From: Reinekea thalattae
Lineage (GTDB): Bacteria > Pseudomonadota > Gammaproteobacteria > Pseudomonadales > Natronospirillaceae
Assembly (NCBI RefSeq): GCF_008041945.1
Contig: NZ_VKAD01000001.1
Span: 496,001-560,000, forward strand
Direction: 5' to 3'
Length of the DNA: 64,000 nt
Within the stretch, counting starts at the first letter, position 1, and each line of letters begins with the position of its first letter. Both the position numbers and the translations under genes were made by a program. The notes beneath the pieces were generated by a model. That model made no database searches and was not told the origin of the DNA. It saw only the letters and a list, made by a program, of their open reading frames with translations. Positions 54,464-63,229 of this stretch are shown here, piece after piece.

Positions 54464-55834
54464 TTGGATTACTTTCCACTCTTTCATCGACTAAAGGACA
54501 CCAACGTTCTTATTGTGGGCGGCGGCGCTATCGCTTCTCGTAAAATTTCCTTGCTGGAGCGCAGTGGTGCCCGGTTAAAAGTAGTGGGTAAAGAAATCCT
54601 GCCTGCCGTTAAAACCAAGCCGAGTTGTGAATGTCACGAGCGTGAGTTCCAAGATGAAGACCTCAATGATTGTGTACTTGTCGTTGTTGCAACCGATGAT
54701 CACAGCTTAAATGCCAGCATCAGCGACAAAGCCAAAGCTCGAGGTTTATTAGTCAATGTGGTCGATTCACCGGACTTATGCAATTGCATTTTCCCATCGA
54801 TTGTCGACAGAAACCCATTGTTGATTGCCATTACATCCAGTGGCCAAGCTCCGGTATTGGCGCGCACCATTCGAGCCAAACTTGAAAGCACCATTCCAGC
54901 CAGCTACGGCAGGCTTGCGCAATTAGCATCTAAATTTCGTGCTCGAGTTAAAGCTAAATTTAAACGCATGGACGACCGGCTTTATTTTTGGGAAAAAGCC
55001 TTGAATGGCGTAATTGCTGAACAGGTATTTGCAGGGCGTGACGAAAAAGCCGAAGCCTTAATGGAAGCCGAACTGAATAATCCAGACCTGCGTAACAGTG
55101 GTGAGGTGTATTTAGTCGGAGCAGGGCCGGGCGACCCTGACTTATTGACCTTTAAAGCGCTTAGACTCATGCAACGAACCGACGTAGTACTTTACGACGC
55201 TTTGGTTTCTGATGAAATTATGGATATGGTTCGTCGCGATGCTGAGCGTATTTATGTCGGTAAACGCAAAGCTAATCATGCTTTGCCTCAAGGAGAGATT
55301 AATCAACTCCTGGTTGATTTGGCGCTTCAAGGCAAGCGGGTATTACGCCTAAAAGGTGGTGATCCCTTTATCTTTGGTCGCGGTGGTGAAGAGATCGATT
55401 TACTGGCGCAGCACAATATCTCCTTCCAAGTTGTGCCAGGTATTACTGCCGCGTCTGGCTGTGCCTCCTATTCAGGCATTCCGCTAACACATCGTGATTA
55501 TGCTCAGTCGGTACGTTTTGTTACCGGTCACCTGAAAGATGGCTCTAGCAACTTACCGTGGAAACAGCTGGTTAGTTCAACAGAGACCTTGGTGTTTTAC
55601 ATGGGCTTAAGCGGCATAAACACAATTTGCGAACAGCTGATTAAACATGGCAGTAGCCCTGATATGCCAATTGCGCTTATTCAGAAGGGTACGACACCAG
55701 AACAACGCGTAATCGTTGGTACGTTGGCGACTATGCCTGAGATTGTGCTACGTGAAAAACCTGAGGCACCAACATTGACTATTGTTGGTCATGTTGTCGC
55801 ATTGCATGACCACTTAAAATGGTTTCACGTTTAG
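54464..55834 (+). CDS. cysG: Siroheme synthase CysG (trifunctional)
   Basis: A 456-residue fusion. The N-terminal half (about 1-205) is the precorrin-2 dehydrogenase/ferrochelatase with NAD-binding [20 protein letters not shown]; the C-terminal half (about 215-456) is uroporphyrinogen-III C-methyltransferase with [35 protein letters not shown] and [20 protein letters not shown]. It makes siroheme for sulfite and nitrite reductases. The start is TTG at 54464, giving [10 protein letters not shown] in line with CysG N-termini; AGGG lies 8 bases upstream. Size matches E. coli CysG (457). Confidence 0.96.
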   Translation: MDYFPLFHRLKDTNVLIVGGGAIASRKISLLERSGARLKVVGKEILPAVKTKPSCECHEREFQDEDLNDCVLVVVATDDHSLNASISDKAKARGLLVNVVDSPDLCNCIFPSIVDRNPLLIAITSSGQAPVLARTIRAKLESTIPASYGRLAQLASKFRARVKAKFKRMDDRLYFWEKALNGVIAEQVFAGRDEKAEALMEAELNNPDLRNSGEVYLVGAGPGDPDLLTFKALRLMQRTDVVLYDALVSDEIMDMVRRDAERIYVGKRKANHALPQGEINQLLVDLALQGKRVLRLKGGDPFIFGRGGEEIDLLAQHNISFQVVPGITAASGCASYSGIPLTHRDYAQSVRFVTGHLKDGSSNLPWKQLVSSTETLVFYMGLSGINTICEQLIKHGSSPDMPIALIQKGTTPEQRVIVGTLATMPEIVLREKPEAPTLTIVGHVVALHDHLKWFHV

Positions 55835-55858
55835 CTCGTTAGTCTGACTAACCTAAAT

Positions 55859-55911
55859 GATTGGCCGTACATTTAATATGTTGGCTGTGATTAGCCAATC
55901 GAGCTATTGGC
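55859..55911 (+). promoter_or_regulatory. Mutually exclusive hairpins upstream of the lipoate ligase gene
   Basis: One segment, AGCCAATC (55893-55900), can pair with any of three partners: GATTGGC (55859-55865), TTGGCT (55881-55886), or ATTGGC (55906-55911). Only one stem can form at a time. There is no T run, so a transcriptional terminator is not evident. It lies 50-100 bp before the ATG at 55959. Confidence 0.4.
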
Positions 55912-55958
55912 GTTATACATATCAAAACATCAAGCGATAAACGGAGCGAATAACATCA

Positions 55959-57011
55959 ATGATGCACGGCGAATATAAGGTTCCTGGCGGTAAGCTGGTT
56001 GTAGCGGATGTTTTAGTTGAAGCAGGCCAAATCAGCGAGCTGCAAATTTCGGGTGATTTCTTCCTTGAACCTGAAGAGGCCCTTGCTGACATTGCTGCTG
56101 CGCTGGTAGGAAAAGACATAACAGGGCCGGCAAAAGAGTGGGTCGAAGCCGTTAAAGATGCATTGCCAGAAGATGTTCAAATGTTTGGCTTTTCAGCAGA
56201 GGCCGTTGTTATCGCTGTGCGCCGAGCGTTAGGTTTAGCAAAGACATGGTACGATTTTGAATGGCAAATGGTTTATCACAAGCCGGTAACGCCCCTGATG
56301 CATGTTGCGTTGGATGAAGTCTTGGCGTTAGAAGTTGCCAAAGGTAATCGACCACCGACGTTACGTTTTTGGGAATGGGATCGAGCTGCTGTCATTATTG
56401 GAGCCTTTCAATCGGTAAAAAATGAAGTTGATGCCGATGCAGCTAAAGAATTAGATGTCGAGATTGTGCGTCGAGCAACCGGTGGCGGTGCTATGTTTGT
56501 TGAGAAGGGCAACTCCATTACCTACTCATTGTATGCGCCAAGCTCGTTAGTGGCCGATATGAACTTTGCAGACTCTTATGCCTTTTTGGATAACTGGGTA
56601 TTGAAAGCCCTGAATGAGTTGGGCGTTGAAGCTTTTTATCAACCGCTCAATGATATCACTGGCCCTAAAGGCAAGATCGGCGGTGCAGCGCAGAAACGCT
56701 TTGCCAATGAAACCGTATTACACCACGTCACCATGGCTTACGATATGGACCCGAGCAGAATGACTCAGGTGTTACGTATTGGTCGTGAAAAACTTTCCGA
56801 TAAGGGTACTGCCAGTGCCGCTAAACGTGTTGATCCATTGCGTAGCCAAACAGGAATGGATCGTAGCGATATTATCCAATCGCTGATGGATACCTTTAGC
56901 CAGCTAAACGGCGCGGTCATGGGCGAAGTGACTGAAGATGAATATCAAAAAGCCGAAGCGCTAGTGAAAGAAAAGTACGGCACCGATGAGTGGCTTTATA
57001 AATTGCCGTAA
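55959..57011 (+). CDS. lplA: Lipoate-protein ligase with N-terminal accessory domain
   Basis: A 350-residue protein. The catalytic LplA-type domain occupies about 105-330: FWEWDRAAVIIGAFQSVKNE, the RRATGGGAMFVEKGNSI loop and KIGGAAQKRF with the likely catalytic Lys. Residues 1-90 (MMHGEYKVPGGKLVVADVLV) resemble the lipoate-ligase accessory domain that is C-terminal in E. coli LplA or a separate LplB in archaea, so the domain order is permuted. Lipoate ligases activate lipoate with ATP and attach it to E2 lysines; SucB Lys43 is a plausible target here. It follows cysG by 124 bp and converges on an unknown gene with a 20-bp gap. Confidence 0.88.
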   Translation: MMHGEYKVPGGKLVVADVLVEAGQISELQISGDFFLEPEEALADIAAALVGKDITGPAKEWVEAVKDALPEDVQMFGFSAEAVVIAVRRALGLAKTWYDFEWQMVYHKPVTPLMHVALDEVLALEVAKGNRPPTLRFWEWDRAAVIIGAFQSVKNEVDADAAKELDVEIVRRATGGGAMFVEKGNSITYSLYAPSSLVADMNFADSYAFLDNWVLKALNELGVEAFYQPLNDITGPKGKIGGAAQKRFANETVLHHVTMAYDMDPSRMTQVLRIGREKLSDKGTASAAKRVDPLRSQTGMDRSDIIQSLMDTFSQLNGAVMGEVTEDEYQKAEALVKEKYGTDEWLYKLP

Positions 57012-57031
57012 CGGAGGATTAGTTTTTTTAG

Positions 57032-57577
57032 CTAGTTTTTGTTAACTGTTGGCACTAGCCGTAATCGCTTGCCAATAATACCTTTGTGAGAGCGAGGCTG
57101 TTGCTCTCCGCATGAGTGCCGATTGGCAAAGCTGTGCGCTTGTTCTAGTAGCTCGTCGTCGACTTCACCTAATAACAACTCCATTAAAAAGTCATAGCCG
57201 GCAATAAAGTGGTTACGTCTCATATGGTGAATCATTAATAAAATTAAGCGCTCATCAGGCAGCACTTTTTCAGACTCAATGCTTTCACTGCTCGGCAAAA
57301 TTTGTAAGTCATCAGCCTTAATTCTTAATAGAGATACAGTGATTTGCGCTAGTCCATTAACCAATGGTAAGCCTGTGCGTGAACCAAACTGTTGTTCGGC
57401 GCGAGCATAAACCGATAACCAATTCGGCGCTTTTGGATCTAAGCAGCTATGAGCAAGAGCCCGTATCATTGGTAATAGAGCGATCTCGAATGGGTCACAA
57501 CCAATTTCAAACAGATTGCTGCTTTCATAGGCTAGTGGTTCAGACCAAGCTTTTTGAGGTGTATTTTTAACTGCCAT
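57032..57577 (-). CDS. Unrecognised cytoplasmic protein
   Basis: A 181-residue protein with no signal peptide or membrane span and no motif I recognise. It is predicted mostly helical, with a Leu-rich middle (FIAGYDFLMELLLGEVDDEL) and a basic C-terminus HKGIIGKRLRLVPTVNKN. It converges on the lipoate ligase gene and lies 130 bp downstream of the large orphan gene on the same strand, with a hairpin between. Codon use looks like its neighbours, so I treat it as real. Confidence 0.65.
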   Translation of the reverse strand: MAVKNTPQKAWSEPLAYESSNLFEIGCDPFEIALLPMIRALAHSCLDPKAPNWLSVYARAEQQFGSRTGLPLVNGLAQITVSLLRIKADDLQILPSSESIESEKVLPDERLILLMIHHMRRNHFIAGYDFLMELLLGEVDDELLEQAHSFANRHSCGEQQPRSHKGIIGKRLRLVPTVNKN

Positions 57578-57657
57578 TGTCGACTCTAATATTTAGACGG
57601 GTTCATAAGGTCGCATTATGAGTCTTATTTTAGCGATAATTAATAACCTAGAAAAGA

Positions 57658-57691
57658 AACAGATAAAACTAGCCGTGCAGTTTTATCTGTT
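57658..57691 (-). terminator. Terminator after the 706-residue orphan gene
   Basis: AACAGATAAAACT (57658-57670), 8-base loop, AGTTTTATCTGTT (57679-57691): a perfect 13-bp stem. Read leftwards it is followed by TTCTTTTC. Confidence 0.7.
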
Positions 57692-57707
57692 AATCTCATC
57701 TTTGCCT

Positions 57708-59828
57708 TTATAAACGATTGTATTTGTAGATCGCTCTATATTCAGCGCTTGGGCCTATCGCACATTCAAAACCATTTTCGTGAACATTCATTATATGGCA
57801 GGGTGCACTAAAGTGTTGAAGCTCTGCAAATTCATCAGTACAAAATTTACGATGCTGCATATCATTACTTGTAATTAACATATTGCCTTCTATTTTCCAG
57901 GTGCCATTCGACACAGTTAAATCACACGAAGAATCAGCAGAACTTAATGTGTAATTGTCTGTGCCATCACTATTTAACCTATAATTGCCAAGCTCCACCC
58001 AGCGACAACCGCGACTTAACATATTTAGCTTATATTCCCCTACGAGATTTAAGTTTTTCTGGTCAGGTGTTTCTAGATTCACAAGGTTCTCTATTACTAG
58101 ACCTTTATTATCAATCTTAGATGTCATACTTATCGTAGCAGGGTAGTCTTGTAATTGGTTGGCGATAGCATGAGCGGCAACGCAGTTGTCACTTGAGTAC
58201 GATGCTATGCGATTGAAACTGTCAAAGGTGATCAGTTGGCGTATTTTTACTAGGTCGCTATTTACACTGAATAAACCATTGGTTTTTGTCGTTTCATTAA
58301 TCAGTTTTTCGGCCACATCTTCTGATTTCTCTCCAGAAAATAAAACAAGGTGGCTGCCTTTGATTGCTGCCGTTAATGTCATGGTTTTGGGTAAAAAGGG
58401 TATATCGTCATGGGTAATTTTAACATTGTCCGAAATCTTTAAACCGGCTGCTGTAGCTAAAAAGCTAAATAGAGATTCTGGGTTTTCAGTTGCCACACTT
58501 ACAATGAAATCAGCACTTTCAGGTAACTTTGGATGCTCAAGTTCGATATAATCCAAGTACTCATCGAGTGTAATTTTCTGATCGCTTTCTGTGATATCAA
58601 AAATTGAGAAGCCTATTCCTTTTACACCATTTAACAGCTCTACAAAGCTGGTAAGTTTTTCTAAGTTGAAGCTATTTGTTTGGGCTTTTATCAAGGCTGG
58701 GCAGTTAAAGTCTTGAGCAGCAAACTGCTCCAATAAAGTCGACAGCACAGGCATTAGGTTGTCTATATTTATGCCAATACCTGCGGCAAGTATTTTGTCT
58801 TTAACTTCCGTGCTGTGTTCAGGAATATGACCTTGAATTTTCTTTAGTTGTTTTGGCAATGCAGCATTATTCATTTGCAGAGTGGTATGGCTATTAAATT
58901 GAGCCTCGCCACTATCAATGGTTATCGAGTCGTAACCCATAACTAGGCGAGGCATGCTATCTGCTAAGTCGATAAGATCGCCACTGCATTCGGCTGTTAC
59001 TTCTTTTAAAAATAGGTATCTTTCTAAATCACGGCCAAGCTTGTTGGTTTCTGGCGTTATTAACGCCCTGGCAATATGGTTGAGCTGAATCATACCGAAT
59101 AGATTGTCAGCGCCATCATATTGTTTTCTTAAACTTTGAGTATCTCGGTCATTTGCTAATGATTGTTCAGGCTTAATAATCCCTAAGCGTTGTTTTTTAG
59201 CGTCTAAGTCATCATCGTTAGTAATAATCGTAAACACGGCGTAGTTTTCATTATTCGCAATAGTGAAAAAGGCTTGCCGACGATTATATTCACCATTGAG
59301 AGGCCAAAGGCGAACTGTCATGTCGTCTATATTATCTTGTGTATACTGCCATTGGCTGTTCTGCACTGCATTTTCGATAAGTGTGTTAAGCGTGCTCGCG
59401 TTATTAATACCTAGACGTAATACGGGCATTAAACCATCACTAAATAAAGCAAACGGATCATCAGGTGATAAGCCAGTCAGCTTAGCTAACTTAGTAATAT
59501 CTCGATCACTTAGGCTGTTGTACTCATTCAAAAAATAATAGAAAAACTTTGCCTTTGGCGATGCTTCTTCTAACAAAGATGGGTCAACTTCAGGGAAAAA
59601 TGACGACCGCCATAATTCAGAATGGACTGGTGATAGAGCTGCAAGAGGGTAATTGTTAATGTATTTAGCGGCGTCCTTACTCGGCTTACCGCCAACATAA
59701 TATGCCGTATCTGCAGGAACAAAGCTTAATGTATCGTCTGCTGTTGTAGAGGATGCACTAGAAAAAAACCAAACGAAAATTCCGCTAGTTGCAACGATTG
59801 CAATAACGAACAGTACCAACTTTCTCAT
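57708..59828 (-). CDS. Large exported or membrane-anchored protein of unknown function
   Basis: A 706-residue protein with an N-terminal hydrophobic segment (LVLFVIAIVATSGIFVWFF), acting as an uncleaved anchor or signal, so most of it is periplasmic. FVPADTAYYVGGKPSKDA after the anchor resembles the start of DUF3352-type proteins, but the match is weak and I do not name a family. Eight cysteines cluster from the middle onward and the last 130 residues, with four of them (CRW, SSCDL, KFCTDE, APCHI and a later ECA), look like a disulfide-linked C-terminal module. Its coding sequence is visibly more A/T-rich than flanking genes. It stands alone between the lipoate ligase pair and the tus operon. 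Confidence 0.75.
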   Translation of the reverse strand: MRKLVLFVIAIVATSGIFVWFFSSASSTTADDTLSFVPADTAYYVGGKPSKDAAKYINNYPLAALSPVHSELWRSSFFPEVDPSLLEEASPKAKFFYYFLNEYNSLSDRDITKLAKLTGLSPDDPFALFSDGLMPVLRLGINNASTLNTLIENAVQNSQWQYTQDNIDDMTVRLWPLNGEYNRRQAFFTIANNENYAVFTIITNDDDLDAKKQRLGIIKPEQSLANDRDTQSLRKQYDGADNLFGMIQLNHIARALITPETNKLGRDLERYLFLKEVTAECSGDLIDLADSMPRLVMGYDSITIDSGEAQFNSHTTLQMNNAALPKQLKKIQGHIPEHSTEVKDKILAAGIGINIDNLMPVLSTLLEQFAAQDFNCPALIKAQTNSFNLEKLTSFVELLNGVKGIGFSIFDITESDQKITLDEYLDYIELEHPKLPESADFIVSVATENPESLFSFLATAAGLKISDNVKITHDDIPFLPKTMTLTAAIKGSHLVLFSGEKSEDVAEKLINETTKTNGLFSVNSDLVKIRQLITFDSFNRIASYSSDNCVAAHAIANQLQDYPATISMTSKIDNKGLVIENLVNLETPDQKNLNLVGEYKLNMLSRGCRWVELGNYRLNSDGTDNYTLSSADSSCDLTVSNGTWKIEGNMLITSNDMQHRKFCTDEFAELQHFSAPCHIMNVHENGFECAIGPSAEYRAIYKYNRL

Positions 59829-59964
59829 AGAAAAACCTACTGTTTTATAATTGATAATATAAAGGGTATCTTGAACGACACATTATCACCAAAACCGAGT
59901 GTTGAGTAGGAACGCTATCTGCAGTATTGAATTGTGAAATTAAAATACGAGTAGGGCGGAGATG

Positions 59965-60009
59965 AAATAAAAAGCAAAGGTATAGCAGCGCGAAGCGGCA
60001 ATACCTTTG
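59965..60009 (-). terminator. Terminator of the tus-trpD2 operon
   Basis: CAAAGGTAT (59975-59983) and ATACCTTTG (60001-60009) form a 9-bp stem with a partly paired 17-base loop. Read leftwards it is followed by CTTTTTATTT. It lies 62 bp past the trpD2 stop. Confidence 0.8.
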
Positions 60010-60070
60010 TTTAGCATAAAATACTGCTAGCAAAAAAATTGGCAGTATAAATTTTCAGTCTGATAACAAA

Positions 60071-61057
60071 TTAAGTTGTCACGATAGGTTGTCGTTGTAA
60101 CCACCAGTCTGCAACGACGCCTTGAGCTTCTGCTAGGCTAACAGCTCGGTATTGCGCCAACACTAATGCAGCTGTTTGCAATGTAGCCGCTTCGCCGTAT
60201 GGGTTTGGCTGTTGCTTATTCCATAGATCGATTAGCGGCTCTAGGCTAACTGTTTCAGGACGAATTGCACGGGTTTGTAATACCGGTTCGATTTGTGTGA
60301 TATCTGCTTGCGTTGCTGCGTGAATGGCAACCGCCGTATTGCTGTCTGGTCGTACTTCGAACTCACCACCGTCACCCTTGAGCACAATATTATTGGTTTG
60401 TTCAAGCTTAACTGCCGTTTCATGATGCATCGGCATATAGGCTGGGTGGAACATACCTTGCAGTGTGACGCGTGCATTTAATGGATTCAAATGGCGAACT
60501 AATGTGTTGACTGGCGAACGTAAACCCAGCTCTGCCTTCATATCAATCAGATGTGATAACACTGGAGAAAAGCGAGCTAAGGGAATGTAGGCGATATTCT
60601 GTTGTTCAATAAGCTCGTTAGCTTCAGCTAAATCTTGTGCGCTGCCAATGCCAATCGCCGAGCAAATATTGGCCGCATATTGGCGACCCTCGGTGTGTTC
60701 TCCACCACCATGAATCAATATTTTTAAGCCGTTATTGGCTAATAATTTTGCCGCTAACAGGTACCAAGAAGGCTGCTTCTTTTTACCGGCGTATGCCGGC
60801 CAGTTAATATCGATTGCTGCATTGGCAGGAGCTTCGATAGCTTGTTCGGCAGCCTTAACCATACCGGCAAGCTCTTCTGCAGTTTCTTCTTTTACTCGCA
60901 TCAGCATTAAAAAGGCGCCTAGCTGTGCCTGACTGATGGAGTTATCTAAAATGGCCGTCATAACAAAGGCGGCTTCATCTTCGGTGAGGTTTCGAGTGCC
61001 TTTCTTGCCTCGTCCGAGTGCCCGAATGATCAAAGGTAATGAAGTTGCTTGGTCCAT
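60071..61057 (-). CDS. trpD2: TrpD2-like phosphoribosyltransferase-family protein (YbiB)
   Basis: A 328-residue member of the glycosyl-transferase family 3 fold that includes anthranilate phosphoribosyltransferase. The N-terminal helical domain has GTRNLTEDEAAFVMTAILDN; the core has LKILIHGGGEHTEGRQYAAN and LRSPVNTLVRHLNPLNARVT. Unlike TrpD, this YbiB/TrpD2 branch binds nucleic acid and its enzymatic role is uncertain. It is the last gene of the leftward tusDCBE run, which matches the Pseudomonas arrangement as I recall it. Confidence 0.88.
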   Translation of the reverse strand: MDQATSLPLIIRALGRGKKGTRNLTEDEAAFVMTAILDNSISQAQLGAFLMLMRVKEETAEELAGMVKAAEQAIEAPANAAIDINWPAYAGKKKQPSWYLLAAKLLANNGLKILIHGGGEHTEGRQYAANICSAIGIGSAQDLAEANELIEQQNIAYIPLARFSPVLSHLIDMKAELGLRSPVNTLVRHLNPLNARVTLQGMFHPAYMPMHHETAVKLEQTNNIVLKGDGGEFEVRPDSNTAVAIHAATQADITQIEPVLQTRAIRPETVSLEPLIDLWNKQQPNPYGEAATLQTAALVLAQYRAVSLAEAQGVVADWWLQRQPIVTT

Positions 61058-61111
61058 AGGGAAAGGCTCTTTAATGTAGATTAACGGTTTATAGGGCTAA
61101 CTAACGCTCAG

Positions 61112-61423
61112 TTATAAGCAATTTTTCGGCTTTGGCAAGCCTGACAGTAAAGCCAAAGTTCGTGCTGGGCTTTCACCATAACGCTGCATTAACCAGATAC
61201 TGTTGCCAATATCAGCACCGAAGTTATTTTTAATATGTTTTACTAGAGGTCGCATTGGCGGTGACAGATCGAATTCAAAATAGAAATTGCGCAGCGACTC
61301 AATAATCGCCAAATCTTGCGCCTCTAATGCGATGTCCAATTGTTCAGCAGACTGCTCAGCCCACGCTGGCTGCCAGTCGAGCGGGTTAAGTAAAAAGCCT
61401 AGATGGTCGGTCTCAAAAGTCAT
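61112..61423 (-). CDS. tusE: Sulfur-relay protein TusE
   Basis: A 103-residue DsrC-family protein that takes sulfur from TusBCD and passes it to MnmA for tRNA 2-thiolation. It starts FETDHLGFLLNPLDWQPAWA and ends SGLPKPKNCL, with the conserved penultimate cysteine (Cys102) that carries the persulfide. FYFEFDLSPPMRPLVKHIKN is diagnostic. Only the terminal Cys is present, as in TusE rather than the dissimilatory DsrC. It lies 10 bp after tusB. Confidence 0.95.
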   Translation of the reverse strand: MTFETDHLGFLLNPLDWQPAWAEQSAEQLDIALEAQDLAIIESLRNFYFEFDLSPPMRPLVKHIKNNFGADIGNSIWLMQRYGESPARTLALLSGLPKPKNCL

Positions 61424-61433
61424 AAATCTCTAA

Positions 61434-61691
61434 CTACCAGCTCAAAGTCTTGTGATGTTCAATTAGCGATAATAATTCTAACTGGCTGATTTGTTGCCAT
61501 GCTGCGTTTGCTTTGCCACCTATTTTTTCTGCGTCCTGCTCGAGTACAGCTGCTTGGCAAGCCAGCGGCAGAGCATTGAAAATCATCGGTAGTGCCGCGC
61601 TGTGTACCAGCACAATATCATCACTGGATAATAGCTGAGCAAAAAATTCCAGCTCTAAAGCACTCGGTAATTGCGATAGTTTTAATAGCAT
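61434..61691 (-). CDS. tusB: Sulfur-relay protein TusB
   Basis: An 85-residue DsrH-family protein, subunit of the TusBCD complex. LAIG-type motifs are absent, but IVLVHSAALPMIFNALP and AVLEQDAEKIGGKA fit the small Rossmann-like DsrH fold, and the position directly after tusC (no gap) and before tusE fixes the identity. TusB has no catalytic Cys role; none is visible except Cys in the A-Cys-Q segment. Confidence 0.9.
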   Translation of the reverse strand: MLLKLSQLPSALELEFFAQLLSSDDIVLVHSAALPMIFNALPLACQAAVLEQDAEKIGGKANAAWQQISQLELLSLIEHHKTLSW

Positions 61692-62042
61692 CTAACCAAA
61701 TACCTCGACATGTTCAGCCTGTTGCATCCAGCTCGCTAATTCAGCAGTAGATACCGCCTCAGCGTTCTCGTTAAGAGCTTGGTTAGGGTAGAGGGCCTGC
61801 GCATGGGAATCGACATAATAGAGGTTTTCAGCGCCATACATAGGCAGAGCGTTGATCTGCTTTTCTATAGACTTTTCATTTATCGGCGCTTGCTCTTTGA
61901 GTAACCAGCTCACCCCAGCTTCAAAAAATACAATTTTATGTTCGATATCAAACAAGCCGATGCTCATTAGCGCCTCTAGTATTTCGAGGTGACTACGGCC
62001 AAGGTAGCTTGGTTTTTTAACAACAAATAGATTAAATGCCAT
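61692..62042 (-). CDS. tusC: Sulfur-relay protein TusC
   Basis: A 116-residue DsrF-family subunit of TusBCD. FVVKKPSYLGRSHLEILEAL is typical of the DsrE/F fold, and the hydrophobic DIEHKIVFFEAGVSWLL strand follows. It has no cysteine in the usual catalytic place, consistent with TusC being structural while TusD carries the sulfur. Adjacent to tusB with no spacer and 10 bp after tusD. Confidence 0.92.
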   Translation of the reverse strand: MAFNLFVVKKPSYLGRSHLEILEALMSIGLFDIEHKIVFFEAGVSWLLKEQAPINEKSIEKQINALPMYGAENLYYVDSHAQALYPNQALNENAEAVSTAELASWMQQAEHVEVFG

Positions 62043-62052
62043 AGGATTCTTG

Positions 62053-62439
62053 CTACTTAAAACTGATAATTTTATCGGTGTCTCTAAAGCCCGCGGCCCA
62101 TTGCCCTAAGCCGACCAACTCAAAGACCTCGTTCATCGGCGCAAAGGGTTTAGCATAGCGTTCGGCTTCTGCCTTATCTAACACGCCGCGATTACTGGCG
62201 GCCGCGATGCATAACAATAGTGGTACCTGTTGCTCGGCGAGCTGCTGCCAGCCAGCTAATAAATTCTGTTCATCCGAGGAAGGAGCTTGGCTGTCTAGAC
62301 CTAAGTAAACGGCGTCAAAGTAAAAGAAACAACGCTTAATGGCATGGCCGTTTTCTAAGCACAGCTGTGCAAATTGCAAAGCGTTACTTGCTGCATTACT
62401 GGCTAATGGAGAGCCGTAGATATTAAGTTGGATATTCAT
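62053..62439 (-). CDS. tusD: Sulfur-relay protein TusD
   Basis: A 128-residue DsrE-family subunit that receives sulfur from TusA. IQLNIYGSPLASNAASNALQ starts the fold; FFYFDAVYLGL follows; the catalytic Cys77 is in PLLLCIAAASNRGVL, the same place as Cys78 of E. coli TusD. The frame begins at a TTG two codons upstream; I use ATG 62439. First gene of tusDCBE-trpD2, separated from yccA by a strong terminator. Confidence 0.94.
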   Translation of the reverse strand: MNIQLNIYGSPLASNAASNALQFAQLCLENGHAIKRCFFYFDAVYLGLDSQAPSSDEQNLLAGWQQLAEQQVPLLLCIAAASNRGVLDKAEAERYAKPFAPMNEVFELVGLGQWAAGFRDTDKIISFK

Positions 62440-62508
62440 AAGCAAATAGGGAGCGAATTTATTGTCTATATCTTAAGTTAAGCAGGCTTAAGTAAAACAC
62501 AGAGTTGA

Positions 62509-62537
62509 AAAAAAAAGCCGCATATAGCGGCTTTTTT
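62509..62537 (-). terminator. Rho-independent terminator after yccA
   Basis: GCCGC (62517-62521), 5-base loop, GCGGC (62527-62531) with an A run on the left and a T run on the right; read leftwards it ends in nine T. It separates yccA from the tus operon. Confidence 0.85.
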
Positions 62538-62557
62538 AGGAGGTTTTCTAAAACCGA

Positions 62558-63229
62558 TTAATCACGACCTGTCAATACAGCAACAAGGTGTAGAAGGTGA
62601 ACAAATAGGTTGTAGATATCCAAGTATAGGCTGACCGTTGCGCGAATGTAGTTAGTTTCGCCACCGTTAACGATACGGCTAGTATCGAACAAGATCATCA
62701 ATGACATTAGCAATACAACCGCTGCAGAGATCGCAATGTTCATAGCAGGGATCGCTACAAAGATGCTCGCAATCGAAGCAACCAACACAACAATAAGACC
62801 AACCATCAAAAAGCCAGCCAAGAAGCTGAAATCTTTTTTAGTGGTTAGCGCATAGAAAGAAAGTGCAAAGGTTACAATCGCTGTACCGGCTAATGCTTGA
62901 GCCACAATAGAAGGGCCAGCAGGTAACGCTAGGTACATATTAAGCATTGGACCTAAGCTTGCGCCCATTAGGCCAGCAAACACAAATGTCCAAACAATGC
63001 CCATGCTTGAGTTATAGCTGCGTGGCAGTACAAACCAAATGATAGCGATTGAGCCAAACATCATTGCCATTGAAACAGCAGGTGACAGACCAACTGCCAT
63101 AGCAGCAACTGCGGCAATAGCACTGACAACCAACGTCATAGAAAGCAGCATGTAGGTGTTTTTAAGCACCTTGTTGGTCGCAAGTGTCGACTCGCGACCC
63201 GTGCTGGTTAGGTTTTCAAACTGGGCCAT
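62558..63229 (-). CDS. yccA: Bax inhibitor-1/YccA family membrane protein
   Basis: A 223-residue inner-membrane protein with about seven hydrophobic helices, typical of the TMBIM/YccA family. TLVVSAIAAVAAMAVGLSPA, the ALPAGPSIVAQALAGTAIVT segment, FALSFYALTTKKDFSFLAGF and the C-terminal SLYLDIYNLFVHLLHLVAVL are family signatures. E. coli YccA binds FtsH and modulates its proteolysis. A perfect AAAGGAGG ribosome site precedes the ATG at 63229. In E. coli it also neighbours tusE. Two palindromes lie about 270-330 bp upstream. Confidence 0.95.
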   Translation of the reverse strand: MAQFENLTSTGRESTLATNKVLKNTYMLLSMTLVVSAIAAVAAMAVGLSPAVSMAMMFGSIAIIWFVLPRSYNSSMGIVWTFVFAGLMGASLGPMLNMYLALPAGPSIVAQALAGTAIVTFALSFYALTTKKDFSFLAGFLMVGLIVVLVASIASIFVAIPAMNIAISAAVVLLMSLMILFDTSRIVNGGETNYIRATVSLYLDIYNLFVHLLHLVAVLTGRD

